Positions 6,306 to 12,294 of a DNA stretch of 12,294 nt are shown here, piece by piece. The DNA comes from Rhodospirillales bacterium (GTDB lineage Bacteria; Pseudomonadota; Alphaproteobacteria; Rhodospirillales; JAPHTL01), in contig JAPHTL010000271.1 in assembly GCA_026193355.1 (NCBI GenBank), positions 1 to 12,294 of the forward strand. Reading direction: 5' to 3'. The position numbers and the translations under genes were made by a program. A model generated the notes under the pieces. The model was not told the DNA's origin, made no database searches, and was given only the letters and a program-made list of their open reading frames with translations. Within the stretch, counting starts at the first letter, position 1. Every line of letters begins with the position of its first letter.

Positions 6306-7436
6306 TCAGCGGCGAACCACGCCTTCCAGGGACAGGAAAGCATTCAGGAACACCTGCTTGCGGTCAAGGTTGCCACCGCCCCCGGCCCGCGCAAACAAGC
6401 GATCGATCTTTTCCCACACCTCCAGCCAACGATCAAGGCCAGCAACCGAAAGAAGTCGCTCGGCCAAAGGGGCCTCTTCGGCAAGAAGGCGTTCGCCCCC
6501 CCTGCTTCCCGACAGAATCAAGCGTGAAAGCCACCATTGAAAAAGCTCGGTAAAGGTTCGAAAGGCGTCCTCGTTCCCCCGCCTTCCCAGTGTATCGCCA
6601 AGGGCATGGAGTCGTTCCGTATCCAGATTTGGCAGCGTGTTCAGCAAACCGAGAATATCGCGATAGAAACCGACACCCCCGCCCTCTGCGAGTTCGAGCG
6701 CCCTTCCGATACTGCCCTCCGACAGCTTCGTCAGGATTTCAATGTCGTCCCCTGAAACCTCCGGCGCCATCTGCGACAGAAGCGCGCGCACGGCACCATC
6801 AGAAAGGGGCTGAAGGGTGATCTTGCGGCAACGTGAAAGAATCGTGGGCAACAGGCGGCCCGGGTTATGGCAAACCAGCAGTAGAATCGCCCTGTCCGGT
6901 GGTTCTTCGAGGACCTTGAGCACAGCGTTAGCCGCGTTCCGGTTCATTTCGTCCGCAGCGTCGATAACAACAACGCGCCAACCGCCCTCGGCAGGTGTCT
7001 TGGCCATGAAGCCGCCGATATTCCTGACGTCACCAACGACGATCTCCGCCCTTTTTCTGTCTGTTTTCGGGTCGACCTGTCGCTCGACCGTTACAAGGTC
7101 CGCATGGCCGGAAGAAGCAATCCGGCGAAAGACGGGATGCGATTCATCGACATGAAGGATGCCCTTGGTCGATCCCCCCTGATCAGTGGAAGGAAGCAGC
7201 GCGTCATCGAACAGGCCTGTTCCCGAGGGAGGGGTAAAGTCGTGTCCCTGGGACAGAAGGTATCGCGCGAAACGATAGGCAAGGGTCGCCTTTCCGATGC
7301 CTCGTTGACCACATATAAGCCACGCATGGTGAAGGCGACCGGATTCAAACGCATCAAGCAAGGTGCGCTCGGCGGTCTCATGGCCAATCAATGATGAACT
7401 CGCCCTCGGGGCTGGAACCCCACCTGCTTCGGTCAT
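6306..7436 (-). CDS. holB: DNA polymerase III subunit delta'
   Basis: Delta' is the stator of the clamp loader that opens the beta sliding clamp at primed DNA. The 376-residue protein shows the AAA+ fold: LIGHE at 16-20, P-loop GQRGIGKAT at 43-51, VIDAADEMN at 158-166 in the Walker B position, LKVLEEPP at 173-180, and the SRC motif at 201-203 that supplies the arginine finger. E. coli delta' has a Cys4 zinc module after the P-loop; here that place (about residues 64-135) holds a longer cysteine-free insert with DESHPVFRRI and a basic KTDRKRAEI segment. The start at 7436 is chosen because its ATG overlaps the tmk stop as ATGA (7433-7436). An open frame continues upstream inside tmk, but those codons are not delta'-like. 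The tmk-holB pair is a widespread bacterial arrangement. Confidence 0.94.
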   Translation of the reverse strand: MTEAGGVPAPRASSSLIGHETAERTLLDAFESGRLHHAWLICGQRGIGKATLAYRFARYLLSQGHDFTPPSGTGLFDDALLPSTDQGGSTKGILHVDESHPVFRRIASSGHADLVTVERQVDPKTDRKRAEIVVGDVRNIGGFMAKTPAEGGWRVVVIDAADEMNRNAANAVLKVLEEPPDRAILLLVCHNPGRLLPTILSRCRKITLQPLSDGAVRALLSQMAPEVSGDDIEILTKLSEGSIGRALELAEGGGVGFYRDILGLLNTLPNLDTERLHALGDTLGRRGNEDAFRTFTELFQWWLSRLILSGSRGGERLLAEEAPLAERLLSVAGLDRWLEVWEKIDRLFARAGGGGNLDRKQVFLNAFLSLEGVVRR

Positions 7437-8071
7437 GGGAACACAGTTCCGAAGCGGTTGCTTATTTCCTTGCGAATCGCAGATTGAACGCCCTCGATGC
7501 CGGACGATGCATCCATGACAACGCAACGGTCCGCATTACACTTGGCTATATCAAGAAACGCTTGCCGGATGCGCTCGTGAAAGGAAATATCCATACGTTC
7601 GTAGCGATCTTCGCCGCCGTTTCGGCTTCCTGCCCGCCGAAGCCCCTCTTCAACCGGGATGTCGAGAATCAACGTCAGATCGGGCCGGAAATCTCCGACA
7701 ACAGCATCATAAAAAGCGCCCACAAGTTCCGGTCCAAGGCCGTGTCCATACCCTTGATAGGCCGTGGTGGAATCAGAAAACCGGTCCGATATGACCCAGG
7801 AACCGCCCTCCAGCGCAGGCCACACGGTCTTAACAAGATGGTCTCGGCGGGCGGCGAAATGAAGAAGCGTCTCGGTCATGGCGTCCCAGCGATCAACCCC
7901 GCCATTGACCAAAAGGTCGCGAATCTCCTCGGCGCCGGGGGATCCCCCCGGTTCACGGGTCCTCAGAACCACCGTACCGATCGACGTCAGGGCATCGCAA
8001 AGCAGGCTGATCTGCGTAGATTTTCCGCTGCCTTCACCGCCTTCGATCGTTATGAACTGGCCATGGGTCAT
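7433..8071 (-). CDS. tmk: thymidylate kinase (dTMP kinase)
   Basis: Tmk phosphorylates dTMP to dTDP with ATP, the step that commits thymidylate to DNA synthesis. The 212-residue protein carries the P-loop GGEGSGKST at 11-19, the REPGG motif at 39-43 that contacts the P-loop and substrate, and DRFSDST at 96-102 followed by AYQGYG, the TMP-binding signature. A LID-like segment (RNGGEDRYERMD) contains several arginines, as in the bacterial type with LID arginines. Length is normal for the family. The start at 8071 (MTHGQFITIEGGEG) fits the usual distance to the P-loop. It lies 50 bp after dacA and overlaps holB by four bases, so the two are probably translationally coupled. Confidence 0.97.
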   Translation of the reverse strand: MTHGQFITIEGGEGSGKSTQISLLCDALTSIGTVVLRTREPGGSPGAEEIRDLLVNGGVDRWDAMTETLLHFAARRDHLVKTVWPALEGGSWVISDRFSDSTTAYQGYGHGLGPELVGAFYDAVVGDFRPDLTLILDIPVEEGLRRAGSRNGGEDRYERMDISFHERIRQAFLDIAKCNADRCVVMDASSGIEGVQSAIRKEISNRFGTVFP

Positions 8072-8121
8072 GTGATTTCAGAATACCATTCGCCAACAGG
8101 GCATTTTAGCGTGGACCGGAA

Positions 8122-9264
8122 TCAGCCCGATGTCGCACCCAGGAGTATATAGCGTAACGCCGCGCCAAGGCGGCCGACAAGGCCCAGTTGATTGACGTCC
8201 GCCCCTACGGTCAGAGGGATTTCCCGACTGTCCACATTCGGAGCCGCAATCACAAGTTTCGCCACGCTGTCCCCCTTGCGCAGAGGCGCGGATAACGGGC
8301 TGTCATACTTGACGGAAACGGTCATTGTCTGGCGCGACTTTCTGGGGATCGTGATGGTGACATCCTTGGGAATCACCAACGGAACCGTAACCTTGTCTCC
8401 TAGCCAGACATCGGCGTCAACGACTGTCTCTCCGCTCTTGAAAAGGGCGTAGTTTCCAAACTCCCGAAAGGCCCAGCTTATCATGCGTTCGGATTCCTGG
8501 GCTCGGGCCTTCATGCTGTCGGTGCCATTGAAGACGGCAATGATCCGGCGGTCGTTCCGCATGGCTGTTGCGACAAGGCCATAGCCCGCATCTTCCGTAT
8601 GACCGGTTTTCAGACCATCCCCGCCAACGCCGGCATAAAGAATGGGGTTGCGGTTGCTCTGCTTGATCCCACTGAAGGTGAATTCCGTTTCAGAGTAGTA
8701 GTGGTAGAATTCGGGAAAATCGCGGATGGTTCGCTTGCCCAGAATGGCCAGATCCCGAACGGTCGTCATGTGTTCCGGGTCGGGCCAGCCAGATGCATTC
8801 TTGAAGGTTGTATCTTTCATGCCCAATGAGTGCGCACGTCGCGTCATCTGTTCGGCGAAGGCCTCCTCGCTTCCCGCAAGGGCTTCGGCGACGACAATGC
8901 AGGCATCATTGCCTGATTGTACGATGATGCCGCGAATAAGATCCTCGACACGGATACGCTTTCCGACTTCGACAAACATTTTGGAGCCGCCCTTCCTCCA
9001 GGCGTTCTCGCTAACGGGAAAGGTGTCGTCCAGCGATAGCCCCCCTTCCTTCAGGCGTTCAAACAGGAGATAGACCGTCATCATTTTGGTCATGGAGGAC
9101 GGCATGGTGAGTTGGTCGGCATTATGCTCGTAGAGAACCGTATCCGTCTCCATATCGATGATAATGGCTTCCCGCGCCACCGTCTCGAACGCCGCAGCTT
9201 GCCTGCCGCCAACGGCCAAAAACACCATGAAGGACGCAAGGATAATCCTTCCGAAGGTCTTCAT
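8122..9264 (-). CDS. dacA: D-alanyl-D-alanine carboxypeptidase (PBP5/6 family)
   Basis: This periplasmic penicillin-binding protein removes the terminal D-Ala from peptidoglycan stem pentapeptides and so limits cross-linking. All three active-site motifs are present in the 380-residue protein: SMTK at 57-60 (nucleophile S57, K60), SGN at 117-119, and KTG at 219-221. A signal peptide is visible (MKTFGRIILASFMVFLAVGG, probable cleavage after AAA at 23-25). Residues about 265-355 form the beta-rich PBP5 C-terminal domain. The tail, LVGRLGAALRYILLG, could be an amphipathic membrane anchor like that of PBP5. The start at 9264 is favoured over the ATG at 9300 by a Shine-Dalgarno at 9274-9279 and because it puts the signal peptide at the N terminus. 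It follows rlpA by 38 bp. Confidence 0.95.
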   Translation of the reverse strand: MKTFGRIILASFMVFLAVGGRQAAAFETVAREAIIIDMETDTVLYEHNADQLTMPSSMTKMMTVYLLFERLKEGGLSLDDTFPVSENAWRKGGSKMFVEVGKRIRVEDLIRGIIVQSGNDACIVVAEALAGSEEAFAEQMTRRAHSLGMKDTTFKNASGWPDPEHMTTVRDLAILGKRTIRDFPEFYHYYSETEFTFSGIKQSNRNPILYAGVGGDGLKTGHTEDAGYGLVATAMRNDRRIIAVFNGTDSMKARAQESERMISWAFREFGNYALFKSGETVVDADVWLGDKVTVPLVIPKDVTITIPRKSRQTMTVSVKYDSPLSAPLRKGDSVAKLVIAAPNVDSREIPLTVGADVNQLGLVGRLGAALRYILLGATSG

Positions 9265-9273
9265 TCGAAAAAT

Positions 9274-9279
9274 TCCTCT
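9274..9279 (-). promoter_or_regulatory. ribosome binding site deciding the dacA start
   Basis: AGAGGA on the - strand lies 9 nt before the ATG at 9264. The alternative ATG at 9300 would place 12 polar residues in front of the signal peptide and would leave this site inside the coding region. Confidence 0.65.
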
Positions 9280-9302
9280 CGATTGATCATGCGCTTCCAT
9301 TC

Positions 9303-10274
9303 TCAGTCCACCATAACCCGCGCATCCGGGTATCCACCTGAAATGACGCTTTCCAATAATCCATCAGCCTGTTCAATCGATGCAACCGGGCCGATGCGAA
9401 CACGAAACAGCTCGGCGCCATTCACCTGGAATGACGATATATTCACATCGGCGATACTGGACAGGATCGCTTTCACCCTGTTGGCATTATCCCAGCGGGA
9501 AAAGGCGCCAACCTGAATAAAAATATTCGTTGGCTGCACCGGCACAACCTGAACGGCGGCTTCCGCCGCCGCCGCAGTTACAGATGCAGATCCCACCTCC
9601 GGGGCGGCAGGTGGCGATGTCATGCCGGGGGTGCTCCGGCTCACCATGGTCGTGCCAGGCGGAGGCGCCAGGTTTTCGGTCGTCACGACCGGCTTTTTCA
9701 TGCTGGCGATCTTGATCGGCCCTTCGCCAGGGGGAATCTCTCCCCCCTCCCCCAGACTGTTCGCGGCTTCGTAGCTTTTTTCGCGATTGATCTGAACCCT
9801 AACACGAGCCGTTCCCTGATTTTCAAAACCAAGGAGTTGCGCCGCACGACGTGAGACGTCCAGAATCCGGCCGTGCGCAAACGGTCCCCTGTCGTTCACC
9901 CGAAGCTCTATCGAACGGCCGTTTTCAAGGTTCGTAACCCGAACAAAACTGGGCATCGGCAACGTCCTGTGCGCCGCCGATAATTCGTTCATGTCGAATA
10001 TCTCGCCATTGGCGGTTTGTTTTCTGTGGAAGTTCGGTCCATACCAGGAAGCAATCCCGGTTTCATCGTAACTCGGATCCTCAGCCGGATAGTACCAGAC
10101 GTTGTTGATCTGATAGGGTTTTCCAACCTTGTACCGGCCCTCGGAGGGCGGGGCTTCTATATTGCTGAAACGCTTGGCGTAATGCGCAAGAAACTGCGTT
10201 TCCGCACAACCGGAAACCACAAACATCAGCAAAACTGCGGAGGCAAGTCGGAAAAGAACGGGGGACCTCATCAT
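9303..10274 (-). CDS. rlpA: septal ring lytic transglycosylase RlpA, lipoprotein with DPBB and SPOR domains
   Basis: RlpA is an outer-membrane lipoprotein that cleaves glycan strands lacking stem peptides and helps daughter cells separate. With the start at 10274, a signal peptide with a VSGC lipobox ends at C23. The double-psi beta-barrel domain spans about 72-165 and starts TGIASWYGPNFHRKQTANGE; H102 in SAAHRTLP and D128 in VNDRGPF correspond to the pair essential in Pseudomonas RlpA. A Pro/Ala-rich linker (about 190-245) leads to a C-terminal SPOR domain (about 246-323, beginning IFIQVGAFSRWDNANRV), which binds denuded septal glycan. An alternative GTG at 10328 has AGAGGGG five bases upstream but would give an unusually long n-region, so the start is uncertain. 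A weak promoter match, TTGTCG with TAAAGT about 18 bp on (- strand, near 10325-10350), fits the ATG start better. Confidence 0.94.
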   Translation of the reverse strand: MMRSPVLFRLASAVLLMFVVSGCAETQFLAHYAKRFSNIEAPPSEGRYKVGKPYQINNVWYYPAEDPSYDETGIASWYGPNFHRKQTANGEIFDMNELSAAHRTLPMPSFVRVTNLENGRSIELRVNDRGPFAHGRILDVSRRAAQLLGFENQGTARVRVQINREKSYEAANSLGEGGEIPPGEGPIKIASMKKPVVTTENLAPPPGTTMVSRSTPGMTSPPAAPEVGSASVTAAAAEAAVQVVPVQPTNIFIQVGAFSRWDNANRVKAILSSIADVNISSFQVNGAELFRVRIGPVASIEQADGLLESVISGGYPDARVMVD

Positions 10275-10405
10275 CTTGTGCGCTTCACCCCTGTTTTTTC
10301 CCGTATTTTGTGGTTTCGATGTGTTCACTTTAGCCCCTCTGACAGGCTTGCGACAAGGGGGCGGCATGAAATTCGACGTATCCCGAGCATCGCCCCGTTA
10401 CCGGT

Positions 10406-11671
10406 TCAGTTCTGGTTGCGCCGGAGGGCATCAAGGAAGGAAGCGGAAGGATGTCCGTCGGGCGGCAGGCCCACCATTTTCTGAAACGCCCTGATTGCTT
10501 CCCGTGTTTTGCTGCCGACAATCCCGTCAGCCCCCCCCGGATCGAACCCCTTCGCGTTCAAAAGGTTTTGAAGCTCCGTCGTTTCTGCGAAAGACAACCC
10601 CGTTTCGTCCTTTGGGCCAAGCGTCGACAGCTCGGGAAGCCCCGCAAGCCGGTCGGCAAGATGCCCGATCGCCAGAGCGTAGAACTCTGACCTGTTCCAA
10701 TCCATGATTGTCCTGAAATTCCCATAAACGAGGAACGCCGGTCCAGCATGGCCGGACGGTACAATTATCGACCCGCTAATACCCGGCACCCTTGGTAGCG
10801 CCGATCCATCCACCTTGCGAACGCCGATTGTCTGCCATTCTTCAAGGGGTTTGCGGATGCGAAGGCCCGACAGGGTGTAGTTGAAATCATCCGGAAGGCG
10901 AACCTCCCGCCCCCAGGTCTCTTCCCTCTTCCATCCAGATGCGGAAAGGAAATTCGCTGCGGACGCGACGGCGTCCCCCATATTGCCCCAGATATTGCGG
11001 CGGCCATCCCCATCATAATCGACGGCATAAGCATTGAATGTGGTGGGGATGAACTGGAAATGGCCCATGGCGCCAGCCCACGACCCTTTCATGTCATCAA
11101 AGCCTATGTGTCCTTCATCAAGTATGCGCAGTGCGTTGAACAACTCTTTCCTGAAAAAGGCGCTCCTTCTGCCGTCGTAGGAAAGCGTGACAAGAGCCGC
11201 GATCACCGGAAAATGTCCCTTGGCGTAACGGCCAAAATCCGTTTCAAGCCCCCAGAAAGCGATCAAAAAACGCTCTGGTACGCCATACTTCGCGCTGACC
11301 TTGTTGAAAAGCGCCCGGTTTGCGCTTAACGCTTCATGTCCACGCTTGACCCTGCCTTCGTTGACAAGGCGCTCCATATATTGCCGAAAAGTCATGGTGA
11401 ACTCTGGCTGTCGCCTGTCGAGCTCGATGACGCGGGGGATCAGGGCAATATTTCCAAGGGCCGAATCCACGGTTGATTTGCGGATGCCAAGCGATGCCGC
11501 TTCTTCACGCAAGACTTCGAGCCACACACCAAAATCGCCATCTACGTCGGCCTTGCCGGATTGAGGTGATATGACGGCGACCGTCGCCAGAATCAGGGAA
11601 AACAGCCCGAGCTTTCTGACCAGGTGGTCCCAACCGGACCTGCGCCCGTCCTGCAAGAATGCACGCTTCAT
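10406..11671 (-). CDS. MltB-family lytic murein transglycosylase with peptidoglycan-binding domain
   Basis: The enzyme cleaves the MurNAc-GlcNAc bond in the periplasm and forms 1,6-anhydro ends. The 421-residue protein has a long N-terminal region with a hydrophobic core (LGLFSLILATVAVI, 21-34) that reads as a signal peptide; no lipobox cysteine is present, so it is probably soluble, unlike E. coli MltB. The SLT_2 domain covers about 45-340, with catalytic E143 in FWGLETDFGRY, then FPVIAALVTLSYD and GSWAGAMGHFQFIPTTF (196-212). It also has YDGDGRRNIW, which is calcium-loop-like in MltB/Slt35. Residues about 361-417 form a peptidoglycan-binding type 1 domain (LQNLLNAKGFDPGGADGIVG and TREAIRAFQKMVGLPPDG). 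GGAGGGGAG lies about 12 nt before the ATG, longer than ideal. The gap to rlpA is 131 bp, so a separate rlpA promoter is possible. Confidence 0.93.
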   Translation of the reverse strand: MKRAFLQDGRRSGWDHLVRKLGLFSLILATVAVISPQSGKADVDGDFGVWLEVLREEAASLGIRKSTVDSALGNIALIPRVIELDRRQPEFTMTFRQYMERLVNEGRVKRGHEALSANRALFNKVSAKYGVPERFLIAFWGLETDFGRYAKGHFPVIAALVTLSYDGRRSAFFRKELFNALRILDEGHIGFDDMKGSWAGAMGHFQFIPTTFNAYAVDYDGDGRRNIWGNMGDAVASAANFLSASGWKREETWGREVRLPDDFNYTLSGLRIRKPLEEWQTIGVRKVDGSALPRVPGISGSIIVPSGHAGPAFLVYGNFRTIMDWNRSEFYALAIGHLADRLAGLPELSTLGPKDETGLSFAETTELQNLLNAKGFDPGGADGIVGSKTREAIRAFQKMVGLPPDGHPSASFLDALRRNQN

Positions 11672-11793
11672 GTATGGTGAAACTCCCCTCCACGACTACG
11701 AAATCGCCCAGCGACACGATTTTGAGGAGAAAAGAATTGCATGCCTTCCGTTAACGAATCGCGAAGGCAGGGCCAGCCGTAAACAGAGGGATG

Positions 11794-12294
11794 CTATCTC
11801 GGAGACAGGGCCGGGAATACGGCGTCGGTTTTGCCCGTTAGCCAATAAAAAACAAGGCCAAGCCATTCATGCATCGCGGCGGATAAATAACCTATACCGC
11901 CTTGCAACGACAAAGTGAGCGATGCCTCCCCCATCCCATCCGTCACAAAATCAACCGGATAGGGGATAACATCCCATCCAAGCTTGCGAAAACAACCCAA
12001 GGCGCGAGGCATGTGAAATGCGGAGGTTATGACGATCCAGTTTTCCCCTTTTACGGGCGCAACAAGTTCGTGCGAAAAGACGGCATTTTCAAACGTGTTT
12101 CGTGAACGGTCTTCAAAGACAATGCGGGACAGGTCCGTTCCCAACCGGTTGAATATCGGGCCAACGTAGTGCGCTTCTTTCCTTTTCTGATCAAACAACT
12201 CGCCGGATCCACCCGTAAAAACCAGCCTGGCCTTCGGGTATCGCGCCGCCAGTTCGGAAAAGGCAAAAAGTCGTTCGGACGCTCCGTTCAAGGA
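11794..12294 (-). CDS. YdcF/ElyC/SanA-like DUF218 protein, C-terminal part (5' end outside window)
   Basis: The frame is open to the right edge, so only the last 166 residues are visible; the TTG at 12289-12291 is very likely internal. Motifs of the DUF218 family are present: ASERLFAFSELAARYPKARLVFTGGSGE, then FEDRSRNTFENAVFS, then WIVITSAFHMPRALGCFRKLGW, which together build the Rossmann-like core with a conserved polar pocket. The C-terminal segment SLQGGIGYLSAAMHEWLGLVFYWLTGKT is the usual end helix. Family members are SanA and ElyC, envelope-integrity factors (ElyC affects lipid carrier and peptidoglycan assembly), and YdcF, which binds S-adenosylmethionine in vitro. The role is not established here. 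It lies 122 bp upstream of the MltB-like gene on the same strand and may belong to the same envelope-gene group. Confidence 0.85.
   Translation of the reverse strand, partial: SLNGASERLFAFSELAARYPKARLVFTGGSGELFDQKRKEAHYVGPIFNRLGTDLSRIVFEDRSRNTFENAVFSHELVAPVKGENWIVITSAFHMPRALGCFRKLGWDVIPYPVDFVTDGMGEASLTLSLQGGIGYLSAAMHEWLGLVFYWLTGKTDAVFPALSPR

Noticed and set aside
7437..7526. Upstream extension of holB to a start at 7526
   Set aside because: The extra 30 residues lie wholly inside tmk, are Cys/Arg-rich and unlike delta'. The ATGA overlap at 7433-7436 gives the normal N-terminus.
7391..8152. Long + strand open frame of 253 codons opposite tmk
   Set aside because: Antisense to thymidylate kinase with all catalytic motifs intact on the - strand. 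The composition is shadow-like and no domain is visible.
11742..11769. Inverted repeat TGCCTTC / GAAGGCA in the gap after the DUF218 gene, as a terminator
   Set aside because: The stem is only 7 bp with a 14-nt loop, and the T-rich bases on the - strand start several bases after the stem, so an intrinsic terminator is not convincing.

Overview
The window looks like a chromosomal housekeeping region of an alphaproteobacterium, most likely Rhodospirillales-like. The evidence is gene order: mltB-like, rlpA, dacA, tmk, holB, metG, tatD and an MBL-fold hydrolase run head to tail, which is a familiar alphaproteobacterial order, and hflX lies near mazG. The methionyl-tRNA synthetase is a zinc-less form and the delta' subunit lacks the enterobacterial Cys4 module, both compatible with that group. 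No database search was possible, so the taxonomy is an inference from protein sequence and synteny.

Layout. The left 1.4 kb is on the + strand: the 3' end of hflX, then a 94-residue unknown protein (303-587), then an inositol-monophosphatase-family gene (575-1366) that overlaps it. Between hflX and the small gene lies a perfect 28-bp palindrome (247-274), embedded in promoter-like sequence. From 1376 to the right edge everything is on the - strand. Read in transcription order from the right, these genes are: a YdcF/ElyC-like DUF218 protein (cut by the right edge), an MltB-type lytic transglycosylase, RlpA, a DacA-type D-Ala-D-Ala carboxypeptidase, thymidylate kinase, DNA polymerase III delta', methionyl-tRNA synthetase, TatD, a PhnP-like metallo-beta-lactamase-fold hydrolase, MazG, and a small unknown lipoprotein. 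The two gene blocks converge with only 9 bp between stop codons at 1366/1376.

How the genes relate. Three or four right-hand genes concern the cell envelope: MltB cuts glycan, RlpA (lipoprotein with DPBB and SPOR domains) acts on septal denuded glycan, DacA trims stem peptides, and the DUF218 protein may also act in the envelope. The middle genes supply dTTP precursors (Tmk), load the replication clamp (HolB), charge tRNA (MetG) and carry out nucleic-acid or phosphodiester hydrolysis (TatD, MBL protein). MazG removes non-canonical NTPs. Tight junctions (an ATGA overlap of tmk/holB, a 1-nt overlap of metG/tatD, 2 nt between tatD and the MBL gene) argue for one transcript from about dacA to the MBL gene. 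A 222-bp gap with an AT-rich patch separates the MBL gene from mazG.

No rRNA, tRNA, CRISPR array, transposase, phage gene or attachment site is visible. Most of the window is ordinary. The best candidate for something undescribed is the palindrome together with the small, basic, possibly ribbon-helix-helix protein directly after it. The second is a promoter-like AT-rich element at 3001-3028 that points antisense into the MBL gene.
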